Below are positions 39,025 to 51,200 of a stretch of DNA of 64,000 nucleotides, piece after piece. The DNA comes from Paulownia fortunei (Eukaryota; Streptophyta; Magnoliopsida; Lamiales; Paulowniaceae): the NCBI GenBank assembly GCA_019321725.1, contig CM033116.1, positions 5,328,642 through 5,392,641 on the forward strand, written 5' to 3'. The translations under genes and the position numbers were made by a program. The notes under the pieces were generated by a model that saw only the letters and a program-made list of their open reading frames with translations, had not been told where the DNA came from and searched no databases. Positions within the stretch are counted from its first letter, which is position 1. Each line of letters begins with the position of its first letter.

Positions 39025-39910
39025 TGCTCAAGTAAAAAGTTGTTACAGAATGTTTTACTTTCTGAATCAAGGAACAATAGGATCAGTGATCCTATTAACA
39101 ACTTGTATATGTCTAACCTTATGTAATGGCCTAATGGAAGAAGGATGAAAAGTCCTCAAAATACTTTGTATATGCCCTGGTTGAAGTTTCCAGTTCTTTC
39201 TCAGCCACATTGACTCTGAGCATCATCATCATACATTGGAGTCTCTCAGAAATCTTGAGCACACATTAACATCAAAAGAAAAGGTAATTCTACAAGCTTG
39301 TTTTCCGTAGTGTGCTCTCTCATTAGCAATTGCTGTATACTGTGTTGGTCATCCAATAACAAAAAAATTTACAGGAAGACATCATACAGGAAATGCACAT
39401 CAAACAGAATCATCATATCTTTCAGACATTTCGATGTGTAACTTCAGGTGGCAGGAGTCGAACTTTATTATACGTAGACCAGCCAAGAGGAACAGGTTTA
39501 GTTATTCTTCTAATGCAGACGACATATGCACCAACTCAGTGGGAGTCGGTGTGGATTTCTATTACTTCCTACGGTCTTTTTCCATATCCTCTCTCTTTCA
39601 CTTTATACACAATTCATATCAATGACAGAAACTTCATGATATGTTGCAATTATTATTTGCACATGTCAGGCATTTTATGAAAAGCATCCTCAGTATGCAA
39701 ATAATGATCTTTACATGACCAGAGAATCATATGCTGGGCATTATTCCTTCTTTTGCTGCTCGATTCACCAGAGAAACAAAAATTAACAAGGGATCGCAAA
39801 AACAAGAAATAATGTTTTCAGTTCTCTATCTTCAGATGTAATCCTATATTTATTCCCCAGAATTAAGGTGATATATGAGTCATAAAGCAGGGATTAATCA
39901 GATCTGCTTG
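39025..39910 (+). pseudogene. Decayed third SCPL copy (exons 2-4 and a trace of exon 5)
   Basis: An exon-2-like piece starts at about 39048 (ATGTTTTACTT, then TGAATCAAGGAACAATAGGA). It lost a T-run segment and has an internal deletion joining GATCCTATT to AACAACTTGTATATG. An exon-3-like piece at about 39447-39572 keeps TATACGTAGACCAGCCAAGA. An exon-4-like piece at about 39670-39785 keeps GCATCCTCAGTATGCA, and reads RESYAGH where active copies have GESYAGH, then a 2-base loss breaks the frame. At about 39889 AAGCAGGGATTA matches the intron 4/exon 5 border. Exon 1 and exons 6-8 were not found. Order and orientation match copies A and B, so this is a truncated tandem duplicate. Confidence 0.85.
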
Positions 39911-40571
39911 CAGGAAGTCCATTCTCATTAATTATACATGCGTCAAAGTAGCTTGTAAGCAGCAAAGAGTTGCTATATCGGACAATTTTCGTTTTAGATA
40001 CATCATTGACAAAAAACGTCAATTAAGTTGGTACGTTCTGTGAAAAACACGTGCATGGATACATTGGTATTTACCTACGAAGTAGAGTACAATGCAGCAA
40101 ATCAACAGCAAAACTTCAGGAAAGAAAAATCTATACATTCATTTTAGTAACTTTTCAAATTTTCAGTGCGAAAATTGTCAGGGCTTGCAGGCAATTTGAT
40201 AAAGTAACTACATCCTGGAATGCAGCTACAACTAATTGCACAAATTCATAGGTCGTAGGAAGTGTGTGCTTAGTAATAAAAGTCTCCCAATTGTTGTGCT
40301 ATGCACAAGTTTTGAGTTTCAAATTAGTATCCGTCAAATTCAAAAAATTTCCATTTTCAAGTATGAAAACAAACTATTAAGATAGACATTAACCAGTAGA
40401 GAAGAGTATTTGATTATAGGATTGCTTCTTTGGCTCCCTTGGGACATGAAGTAAGCAATTACAAATCTTCCGTACTTAAAATGAGCAAAGGCATATAGGA
40501 TTCCCACAGAGAAAAATTAAAAGATGTTTTCTGCAGCTAGATAGTAGGTAAATTCAGCATGATAAAGTTTG

Positions 40572-42077
40572 TTATGAAACCCCTCTTACTCGGTACAATT
40601 CCCTCAAGGTCTCAATAGCTGGCTGAAAACCAGACCGCAAGGGCACAACTGATACCACTCGCAGATGCTGGGCATTACCATTCTTTGGTTTTGACAATGT
40701 CACAGTTAACATCTCTCCCTCCAGTGCCCTACCAGCTGTCATAGCTGCGAAAGAAAATATTTTGAGACAATGAAATGAGTCAGAAAAGCAACCCAATCAA
40801 TTAGCTTAGATGGGAAAGTGAACTGGAGGCTCATAGAGCCACATAAACTAAATATATAAGTACTATAACGAATATAGATACTAATCCAACATCTTGACGG
40901 TCAATAGCCACTGCATATAATAAGCTTTCAGCCAATTCAAATGAATATTGAACAAAAGGTAATCGATGAATCCCTGCAAAAACTTGCATTTCACTTTAAT
41001 TTCATCATGGGAAAATTTTCCAAAGAATCTCATTATGAAAAAGTAAGTTTCAATATCACTCCATTCTCATATTACCTCTGACGTCAACAGAGAATTCTAA
41101 AGCTACAATCTGAAGCAGGGTGTATCAACAACTTAAAGTGAGCAAGGTCTCAAAATGCACCAGTAGACATTGAATTTTCAATATAAAAAATGATATCATA
41201 CATCACCCAGGCAGAATAAGTTCGTTGTCCAGTTCAATGTACAGTTACTTCCACAAGTTCTACTTCTCAGCTTTTATCGAAAAACAATGCAATAGCAACT
41301 TTATAATAAAATGGTAGACAAAATTGACATACAACCAAAACATACCAGCATAAGGATGAGTCTTGGCAAAGTCAAAGAACTCATCGGCTGAGCAACCAAA
41401 CAACACTCTCGCAGCCCTGTCAAACATTATCACCACAAAAACCTTTGTATCTGTAGCTATAGACATCTGCAAATACAAACAATAAAAACAATTTTTTTTC
41501 TGTTAAAAATTAGTGTATTTCTACATTCTTTCAAGAAGCCATAAGGATAAGGTCTTTCTATAATACACAAACTACAATATGTATAAACACAAATGTCTTC
41601 CTGCATTATTTCAATAACAAAAAAAAGATTAATGCTTTTTACTATGTATAAACACAAATGAATGTTCAAATTATTTGAAGAACCCCAAAAGATTAAAATT
41701 CAATTATCTATATCCGAAAACCTTAATTTAAACAGTAACATTCCCCCTTAAAAGAAAGAATTTTCAGAAAATACTACAGAAAACAGCCATTATTAATGAT
41801 TCCGTTAATTGCAAATACTTACAAGAACACGAAAGAGCCATTTGGAACCAGAAGTACTAGGGTTGAAACTGTTATTAAAGCTGCAGTATTTGCAAGCACT
41901 TGTGGGGTTTTCAGGGAGAGTCTTTTCACAGACAGAGCACACTCTGTAACAGAGATTGGTATGATCAACTGCCACCACTGTGCACATTATTGTTGTCGGC
42001 TTATCAATTTCCACTAGAGGCCTTTTTCTGGTCTGCTGGTTCATTGGTTCATCAGAATTCATGGGTTGATTTGACAT
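40572..42077 (-). CDS. Zinc-ribbon / OB-fold protein resembling the RPA1 C-terminal domain
   Basis: Small predicted single-strand nucleic-acid-binding protein. Exons in transcript order: 42077-41823, 41466-41346, 40744-40572; GT-AG, in phase, 182 aa. After a polar N-terminus with a basic patch (TRKRPLVE) comes a zinc-ribbon-like C-X2-C-X11-C-X2-C (CSVCEK to CKYC, about residues 47-65). OB-fold-like strands follow (VFVVIMFDRAARVLFG; LTVTLSKP; LRVVSVVPL). The arrangement resembles RPA70 DBD-C, but the protein lacks the other RPA1 OB folds. The ATG at 42077 is the first true ATG in the frame; the frame extends upstream without an ATG. I do not recognise a named gene. Function in replication, repair or meiosis is inference from fold only. 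Confidence 0.8.
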
Positions 42078-43054
42078 ACTAAACAGGAAGTTTTTGCTCT
42101 GATGTTTGCTTGCTTGAAGATTGCAAAACCCTTGGCCTGGTTTTACTGTGCGCAAGCCACCAAAGTTTCTGAAATTTCAATTGGGCCTATGTACTTTCAT
42201 CTATTATAATTTTACCACTGTACCTTTTATTAAATCTCAGTTCATGCCTTTTGAATTTAATAGCTCTCGGACTTTATCAATGGTTAATTAACATAATGGG
42301 TATATCCTCATTTATTTAAAGCTCGTATTATATTTGCTCACTATAGATGTATGTATTAATAATTAAAAAAAATTGATATCTTATATATATTATAAATTAT
42401 TGAATAATACTCCGTATTTTTTAGATGAAATATTTAGTACAAGCATTATATTTATCTTGTATAAACTTGACAAATAACCCTCAATTTTAATATTTTTTAT
42501 AATATTTAAATACTATCTTAAAATTATTAAAAATTATTTATAAGTATTAATTAAAAATATTAAATAAATAAAAATAAATTCTAATTATTTATGAATATAC
42601 TAATTATTATTTTAACAATTATCTCTAAGTTATATTATAATTACAAGTTAAATAATATAGAAATACATATTAAATTATTTTTGCATAATTAAATAATAAC
42701 TACAATTGCAATTCATATAAGAATAATGTCAAAACTAAATCGTATTTGAATAATTCTTTTGGATTCATATCTTTGCGTACAATTTGTATATTATTTATTT
42801 ATTTATTTTTTCATCGTAATTTTTAATAAAAAATCATTATATAAGAGGCCCGGCTCTTATGTGAATGGGGTAAATAATATTTTGACTTTTATGTGTTTAT
42901 TTGGATTTGGCTATCGTTAACTATTGACTATTGATTCAATTTTATGATGATATATAAATATTGTGAAGGATAGGCCAAACTAATTTAACAAAAACAGTGC
43001 TCGGCATTTCAATTTTTTTAAATCTCCTTAGATATAAATTTCTTTGCGTGTAGC

Positions 43055-43091
<37 letters not shown>

Positions 43092-43393
43092 TCGTAAGAC
43101 ACGAAATATCAAATTAAAATTATATATCTCAATTGAAATTTTAAAAACCTGCTATTGCTTCTTCAAATATTGATTACAGCATAACTCATTGGCCTTACTT
43201 GTCAGATTATTCTCCATTAACACTTAAATTACAGCAAACCACCATAACGAACTTGGTTCTGGCAAGCTTCAAAAAAATTACTGCATAAGTATTATTGTCA
43301 TCCCTGAAAACAGTTAAATGCATACTGCACCCTTTTAATCTTTTTCTTCTTCTTCTTTTATTTTTTTAAATTCTTGAACCTTAAAACTGTCTC
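42078..43393. other. AT-rich intergenic DNA with (AT)n
   Basis: Lies between the start of the OB-fold gene and the stop of the SAM synthetase gene, both on the minus strand. It holds the presumed promoter of the former and the 3' region of the latter, plus an AT microsatellite at about 43058-43088. A minus-strand AATAAA at 43357-43362 is only about 30 bases past the SAM synthetase stop and may or may not be used. No gene is supported. Confidence 0.6.
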
Positions 43394-44563
43394 TTACTTG
43401 GGTTTAAGGAGTTTAACAGCTTCCCAGGTAAAATCTGGATCATCTCGCCCAAAATGTCCGTAGGCAGCAGTCTTCTGATACCTGAAATTGCCACCTCTTT
43501 TCAGGTCCAGATTTATTGCAATCATCCCTGGCCGGAAATCAAAATCCTTCTTAATCAGCTGCATTATATCCCTATCTGCCATCTTCCCTGTTCCATATGT
43601 GTCCACAAACACAGACAATGGTTCCGTTATCCCAATTGCATAAGATACCTGCACAAGACAACGTCGTGCAAGCCCTGAGGCCACCACGCTCTTCGCAGCC
43701 TGTCTAGCAATATACGCCCCACTCCTGTGCACCTTCGACGGGTCTTTTCCTGAAAATGCACCTCCTCCATGTGCACCCCAGCTGCCATACGTGTCGACAA
43801 TAATCTTCCTTCCTGTCAGCCCTGCATCCTCATGAGGCCCCCCAATCACAAATCGACTCAGAGGATTGAAATGCAAGACTGTCTTGTCATCAAGATATTT
43901 AGACGGAACGACAGGTCCGATCACGTGCTCTTTTAAGTCCCTCGCTATGTGCTCATTTGTCAAGGTCACATCGTGTTGGGTGGATATTAAAATTGTATGC
44001 ACCCTGATTGGCACCACGGCTCCGCCCTCTTTCCTGTACTCGACAACTACTTCAGTCCTGCCATCAGGCCTCAGCCAGGGACAAGTTCCACTTTTTCTCA
44101 CTTCGGTTAATTTGGCTGCAAGCTTGCTAGCCAGTAGATGAGACAGAGGCATCAGCTCGGGAGTTTCATCCGTGGCATAGCCAAACATGTGCCCCTGGTC
44201 CCCTGCTCCAATTTCTTCAGGCTTTTTGGTAAGGTGACCATGTACACTCTGTGCAATCTCGGGGCTTTGCTGTTCAATATTGACAAGAACCTTGCAATTA
44301 TCAGCATCCAGGCCTAGTTCAAGGGACGAATATCCGATCCCTCTGCACGTGTCACGGACAATCTTCTCATAATCTACGTTGGCCTTGGTGGTGATTTCAC
44401 CTAAGATTGTGACCATGTTTGCTTTAGTACATGCCTCGCAATCTACTTTACTATCAGGGTCTTGTTCCAAGCATGCGTCTAAAATCGCATCCGATATTTG
44501 GTCGCATAGCTTGTCAGGATGACCTTCAGTGAAAGAATCCGAGGTGAAGAGAAATGTATCCAT
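43394..44563 (-). CDS. MAT3-like: S-adenosylmethionine synthetase (MAT3-like) with substituted active-site residues
   Basis: The family makes S-adenosylmethionine from methionine and ATP in the cytosol or nucleus. Single coding exon, 389 aa, full length, in frame; start ATG at 44563 gives [10 protein letters not shown], then [10 protein letters not shown]. Conserved: [42 protein letters not shown], and the C-terminus [23 protein letters not shown] and NLDLKRGGN fit the MAT3 subgroup. Odd: the normally invariant Lys of RPDGKT is Arg169 (AGG, 44057-44059; E. coli MetK Lys165), and the Asp of KVDRS is His279 (CAC, 43727-43729; E. coli Asp271). PHGDAG reads PHEDAG (Glu245) and NPSGRF reads NPLSRF. 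The frame is intact, so this is either a recently inactivated or a functionally shifted copy. A 5'UTR intron precedes the ATG. Confidence 0.93.
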   Translation of the reverse strand: MDTFLFTSDSFTEGHPDKLCDQISDAILDACLEQDPDSKVDCEACTKANMVTILGEITTKANVDYEKIVRDTCRGIGYSSLELGLDADNCKVLVNIEQQSPEIAQSVHGHLTKKPEEIGAGDQGHMFGYATDETPELMPLSHLLASKLAAKLTEVRKSGTCPWLRPDGRTEVVVEYRKEGGAVVPIRVHTILISTQHDVTLTNEHIARDLKEHVIGPVVPSKYLDDKTVLHFNPLSRFVIGGPHEDAGLTGRKIIVDTYGSWGAHGGGAFSGKDPSKVHRSGAYIARQAAKSVVASGLARRCLVQVSYAIGITEPLSVFVDTYGTGKMADRDIMQLIKKDFDFRPGMIAINLDLKRGGNFRYQKTAAYGHFGRDDPDFTWEAVKLLKPK

Positions 44564-44565
44564 CA

Positions 44566-45216
44566 CTGTATTACAAAAAATGGAGTCGATGGTAAATCTA
44601 GCTGATTCCAAGGGAAAGACCAACCCCACAGAAAATGAAAAAGAGAAATCCCACTTCTAAGTGATGGTACTGCATTTTATCAATACACGATAAATGTACA
44701 TTAATATAGTCATTTTAAGCATATATTATTGGTAATGCAATACGAGATGCAATATTAACTAGATCCGAAGTGAATTCTAAGCTCTTAAAGAAAAGACGTA
44801 GAGATTGAAGAGGACTGCATAACAATTACTGAAAAGAGAAGTCCTTAACACGGATTAAAATTCTTCACACTAGTTCACTTAAAATCTCTCTGTGGTAAAT
44901 TCATCTGACAAAGTTATAGCTGCAAAGTTTTGCTGAATAACATTTTGATAATCAAATTAACCTAGCCAAATTTGATCCTCATGTAGTTACACTACCATCT
45001 CCCCACCCCCCCCACCCCAACAAAAAAATAAATAATCAGAAAACTTTAGACTATAAATGGAAAAATTTAGATTAACTACCAAGAAATGCGAGAGTACTAA
45101 CATAACAAGATTTTACAGTGGTACATGTACAAGAAGCAGTGGTATGAGAAAATATTAACATCAGACACAAAAGAGAGTATGCATGTGTCTTAATTATAAG
45201 AAAAATTAGTACATAC
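44566..45216 (-). other. 5'UTR intron of the SAM synthetase gene
   Basis: On the minus strand a donor (AAAG, then GTATGT, at 45216) and an acceptor (GTAATACAG, ending 44566) flank 651 bases, leaving only TG before the ATG at 44563. Leader introns at this place are known for plant SAM synthetase genes and often raise expression. The sense strand of this intron has G4-T-G8-T-G4 (45001-45018), a candidate RNA quadruplex. Confidence 0.7.
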
Positions 45217-48200
45217 CTTTAGGTGGATGAGGAAGAGAATTTGATTGGATTGAAAGGCAGGATCAGGTGGTGGTTGTAGCATGAAATGGTGGTGATGATG
45301 ATAGTACTTTTAAATTTTGATGAATTTGTGCTTATTCAGCATGTTTGAATTGTGGGTTTGGGTAGAATGTGACACCTGCAAAATAAACGTGTCAGTTTCT
45401 CCATGAGGCGTTTTATTTTGAACATTATTTGTTCTCTCTTTTTCGTGGGGGATCCTTAGTTTCATGATTTTTATGTATTTTGCATATACTATCCATACTT
45501 TCTATCCTATTTGTATTTGGATAATGGATTAGTAATTAAGAATTTTAATTTTATAATAATAAATTATTAAGATTGTTTGAATAATTTTATTTTATAATAA
45601 ATTTTAAATTTTTAAAATTTTATTTTGAATATTTTTTTGAGTTATTGTGATAAATATGACCTTCAAATTCAAATCATTTCATCCAAACACAATTTTATAG
45701 AATTGAAGAGGGGTGATACATTGTTATTTTAGTCTTACTTGTATTTCAATATGTCAAAATAGGTTTTTTCTCTCTCTCTCATATTTCTTATATTATTTCT
45801 TTCATGTTCTTTTTCTTTTGTGTTCTCTCTAACACGATTCACTATTTTTTATCCTTCTTTCATATTTTTTACCTTTTATTTAATTAATTTTCATTTAGAG
45901 AAACTTTTCATTAATTTTTCTTCTTCTTTCTTTTATCTAATAGTTTAGTACTTAGACGGATAATAAATAGAGAGAGATGTGGGGTGGAGGAGACGCTCGT
46001 GATATAACATTACCCAAAAATAATAAATAAATAAATAAATGGGAGTAAATCATTTCACATAGACGGACCCTTACCCATTAGTATGTCCGTTATTTTTTAT
46101 ATTCTTAACATTAATCTAGGTATTTTTTTTTCTTTTAATATCAAATAAGTATTCTAAAAATGTTGAGAAAAATATTATGTGGTTTTTGATTGTAAGACAA
46201 AAACACAACTTGAATTTTGTATAATATTTTAACGGATGTGAAGACTAATTTAATACAAAACGATCTTAGATTTAAAAAAAAAAAAAAATCACTCACTCTA
46301 AAATCATATAAGACGTGTATTCATTTCATATACGTTAGATTAATAAAATGTATTTGTGCATTTGTACGAGGATTCAAACTATCTTATTCGATTAATGAAA
46401 ATGTAATTTCTGCATTTTTGCTACGGTTCACAGAAAAACTCATGAAAACATAAATGATACTCTAAAACATGATTGATATAATATTTGAGAAAACCTAATA
46501 AATCTTTACATTAGCCACTTCTGTCATGCATACCTCATAGCTACATCTATATATCTATATATCCATCCAATAAAGGTATCAATAAGGGTGTACATAATTT
46601 GATCAATAGAATCGAAATCGAAATTTCGTTTTGAATCAAAAATTTTGGTTCGATTATTTTTTAAATTTTCGATTTTTAATTTAGTTTTGATTTTTTATTT
46701 TGGTTAATCGAATCGAACCGAAACCAAATTATTATTTTTATATATTTATATATATTATTTTTATTTTAAAAATTAAGTTTTTATATTTTGTTATTTGTTT
46801 TATACTATTTTTATGTTGTTTCTCACCCAAACTAAAAATAATAAATAAGAAAATATATTTGATTATTTTATTATTTATTTATTTAAAAAATTTGGTTAAT
46901 TGAAAATAAAATAAAAAAGTTAAGTTATAATTAATCTCGGTTCGATTTTCAATTTATAATTTTGTTATCAAAATTTCGATAGTCGAACCGAAGTACACAC
47001 CTGGGTATCAAGCTTTTAAGCAAATTATGTATAGATTTGTTTAGTGAGTTGTTAGGCATAAAAGCATACGAAGATTATTTCCATTCTAAATTTTCATTAC
47101 ACTAACTAGCAACAGCACATCTAAAATAGCAATAGAAGGAATCAAATATAAGCCAAAAGAAGAAGAGAAATTAATGTTGTTTCATAGGATAACACAAAAC
47201 CCCCTACTAAGGGTAATAAGAGTACAACTTTTGTAATTAGTCATGATAGATTGTCATTTAGTAACTTAAAAGCTTATAAGTTGGTCATACAAAAGTTAAT
47301 AAGATGTACATATATATGGGATTTATATAAATTTTATTTGATGGTAGAAAATATATGCTATGTTTGTATCTTGGATTTTAGTGATGAAAACATTATATGT
47401 TGTGTTTGGTCCATCAATTTTATAAGGATACTACTAATAGTATACATGTTTGGATCTTGGAATTTGTTGAGAAAAAAAGGAAGAGGCAATGATTAAGCAC
47501 AATGTACTCTCATTTAAAGTGACAAAACTATTTTTCTTTGGATCTTTTTAAGACAGAAGTCGCATCATTTGAAGCAGACTAAATAAATATTTTTTTTATT
47601 ATTTTTCTCACTGAAATCCAATATAGTATTGGTGTTTTCTTTACTAAAATTCAAGAACCAAACATAGCATAACTAAAGTCTTTTAGTCACCTCAAATGAT
47701 TATACTTTATAATTTATTTTTTGATACTTTGCCTTTATTTGAAGTACTTTATAATTTATTTTTTGATACTTTTCCTTGCACTTAAAATGATGTAACTTGT
47801 GTTTTATTTTGTAGATATTTTTTTTTTCTTTGTCGTTTCCTCGCTGAAATCCAAATTCCAAACATAGCATTAGTATGCTAGCATTAAGCATAGTCCAAAT
47901 TTTCAAAAAATACTTTGGTACTATTAGATTTTGCTCAAATGGTTAACTTCATAATGTAAAGGGATTTATACAAGGTACGTTCATCTTTGGGCTGATATAC
48001 TACGTGAAAATATGATTGAAGATTGAACTCCTATAACTTTCCAAGTTATCTACTATTCATGGAGATCAATAAACTACTTAGCTATTATCTCCTATTTGGA
48101 CAAAGACTTTTCTATCTTTGTGTGAAAAGATGCCAAAAATAATTCGAGGAAAAAACATGTAGATGAAGCAAAACTATGATATTTCATGATAAAATCATAA

Positions 48201-48255
48201 TCCATAAACAGCAGTTGCTTGAACAAGATCAATTCCCATACACCGCCAAATTAAA
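45217..48255. other. SAM synthetase leader/promoter and intergenic DNA
   Basis: Bases just above 45217 should hold the leader exon and promoter of the minus-strand SAM synthetase gene; no convincing TATA box was fixed. Further on are an (AAAT)n run near 46019-46040, a poly-A near 46269-46287, a MITE-like element (46585-47005) and a local direct repeat of about 28 bases (47703-47730 and 47748-47775, TACTTTATAATTTATTTTTT). No gene is supported. Confidence 0.55.
46585..47005. mobile_element. MITE-like element with inverted ends
   Basis: The left end GGGTGTACATAATTTGATCA, with ATCGAAATTTCG nearby, pairs with the right end CGAACCGAAGTACACACCTG (reverse complement CAGGTGTGTACTTCGGTTCG). Inner words such as TTCGATTTTTAATTT / GATTTTCAATTTATAATT also mirror each other. 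AT-rich core, no coding content. Confidence 0.5.
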
Positions 48256-51200
48256 CTAGGTATAACTGATGTTGGAGTTTCTGTCCGAAGTTTGCTGAAG
48301 ATGTTCACTCCCATTGACCACTGATCTAGAGCTGAGCTTAGAGACATGTCCCAAAACAGTAAAAGGATCCATATATATTCCCAAGTAAGATATCAGAGGG
48401 TCAGCCCGGGATTTATCGACAACAAGCCTCAAGTGACTGGTTTTGACACTGGGAAATAGTAGCACCCTCTTATATCCTACGGTGGTGCCTCTTGTGACCT
48501 CCTCCCATTCGGCCTCCTCGTTCAAGGCATCAAGATGGAATTCGATGATCCGCTGACCCATATGAATTGGTTCTTGCACTGGCAAGACATTGAAAGTAAC
48601 GACCCCTTGAAAATCTAAATACAGTATCCAGTCTGATTGTGCCCTGTCAGCAGCCCAGTACGAATATATACCTTCTTCAAGAACATTGTGTGAGCCATAC
48701 CTAGAATCACTTGGACCCCCTCTTGTACTGCTAGCAGAAATTACAGCGCCTTTTGCTAGATTATGAGAAAATATGGAGTTCCGAATCTCTGAAAATTCTT
48801 GAAGGACTTGAATGTCTTCCTGGGATATAAGACCTGAAGAATTTGGAGGTACATTTAATAGAAAGAGACAGTTTCTGCCAACTGACTTGCAGTATAGATC
48901 GAGAAGAGTCATTGCAGATTTCGGAGATTCTGATGCATGCCAAAACCATCCTTGCCGGATGGAGACATCACACTCTGCAGGCAACCAGTCGTGTCCTAAA
49001 GGATCTCCCTCTCCAGCATATCTGTTAGAGAAAGCATTACCATCACACTTGGAAAATGCATTGTGATTGGGGAATACGGAGATAAACCGAAAGAAATATT
49101 TTTATGTAAATTTAAAATTTTGCATTTGTAACCATCTTCAGTCCTATCAACTGTGAGTCGAGCGCTTTGAAAAGCTTGCTATTTCTAATACTTTAAGGAG
49201 CTCTCAAACTATCTGAGGTAAGAGTAAAAGACCACAGCTGCTAAGGACAATTAATCTACATCACAAATTTTTCTAGGTAAAGACATGTCATCATCAATTG
49301 TGCACAAGTGCGGAAAGGAATTTCCTTCATAAACATCTCTAAGCATAGTATGTTACCTCCACTTGCACTGGGATATATATATATAGCTGGAATATATTAG
49401 CTTTTCCATACTACTAAAAGCACCAATGTCCAGACCATGATCTCATCAGCAAATATTCAATATTATATTTTGAAAAAACAACCGTTAATCACCCAAACCT
49501 CAGTTCATAATCCAGACCTCGGGTACAGGGAGACAGACCCACAGTCGAAACTGCAGATAGCTAGAAAACCTCAGGCACCATTCAAAAAGTATTCAAAATG
49601 GATTTTACAAAGTATTGATTTAAATTTCAAAGTTCATCAGGAACATGGCAAGGAGCACTTTGGTTCCTAATATAGCACACTATACATATGCATATATTTT
49701 AACAATTGATGTGAAACATGTGAAAGAGATGCATCCTGACTATTTTCTCCATTTTTTCTGGTCCTAGTGGACTTCAAAAAACTAGAAAGAAATACCCTAT
49801 TACTTTGTGTTTTAGCTTTATAAGGTAATTCCAAGTCATTTTGTAAAGGTTCTGCACAAAGGAAGGGTTAGGTGGGTCTTTCCGAAACAATAAGGTTCCT
49901 ATATGGTGAGCTGGATGTCGAGGGCTCAAGCTCGTGTTATGAGTGCCTTTCAAATTGCAGGGGAAGGTTGTAATGGTCCAGCTAAATGCTTGGTGAATTC
50001 TGAAACTCCCACCTTGCCCTACCTTGAAATGATAGGGATGCTCATGCACAGGATGTGCTGTTGTGTTGACATTCATAACACTTACATTGATCTTCCAAAT
50101 TAGGGTTAATTACATTAATTCCCCTCTGTTATAAAAACTTTCCCTCTAAGTTTATTTCGTTAAATAAACGACACAGAAGTCATGAATTGATCACTTTTGC
50201 TCAACTTAAAAAATCAAAAATAAAATCATCAAATTATCAATTTATTATCTTATAATTCTGTTAATGTTCATATATTTTGAAGTGATGTATTTGTAATGTT
50301 TCTGTAATTGAAGGGGTGTCTTTGTAATACATGTCAAATTAAAGATCATTACCCTAAAACATTCAAAATAGCTTATTCTGAAACTATCATTTTCGCACCC
50401 GAATTATATAAAGAGTGTTTGGGTTTGCATCTGAGCTCTTAGCAAATTTTGACTCATAAATCGACTCTCTCCCTCTCTTTCCCTTCATCCCCATGATCCC
50501 TCCTCTCTCGGTCTCTCCCTCACTTTCTCTTGTTCCCTTTTTCTCACCACCGTCGCCACCTCTTTATCCCCATCTCCTCCTCTTTCCTCTTTCCCCTACC
50601 ACCTCTCTCTCTCTCTCTCCACCTTGCTCTCTCTTCCTCTACCTCTCTCCTCTCTCCTCTTTCCTCTTCTCCCAACCCCCCAATTTCTCTACTCTCTAAT
50701 GCCCAACCTTTCCTCATGTGGTCCCCATCCTTCCTTTTCAGACAACTGACCCGAACACATTTTCAATTTCACATCACCTAAAACAAATGTTCTTTTTATG
50801 ATGTGTCATATTGTCCTTTTCATGCACTTTCTTAAAGAACTTTATTTCCAAAATCAGAAAACAAATTTCTGGAAATAAAAATGAGATCAAATTGAAAATG
50901 AAACCAACATAGCCTTAGCTTCCTATACCCAGTCTTAAAAACAAATTGGACAATTTTGTTGCCCCTGCTGGGTTAAAAGCACATAAGAATATCACTTGGA
51001 TGAGTTTATACTGTATTTTGCAGGCGTTGCTTAAAAGCATGCAGATTTCAGGCAGTGATAACCTAGAGGAAGAAGCTTCAGACTGAAAATTTAGAATTAT
51101 TGCATCCTTGAGACCTATTCATGTCAGTCTGAAAATTAGCAGGAAATAATAATTTCAACACGAAAGCAAGTAAAAGCAAAACTGAAAACAGGACTCACTC

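Noticed and set aside
44564..44629. N-terminal extension of the SAM synthetase frame
   Set aside because: The upstream frame lacks an ATG, and an intron acceptor lies 2 bases before the family-typical start at 44563.
50493..50781. Open frames rich in Ser, Leu, Pro and Phe in the FUC1-like intron
   Set aside because: They only mirror the polypyrimidine tract and lie on the opposite strand to the gene.
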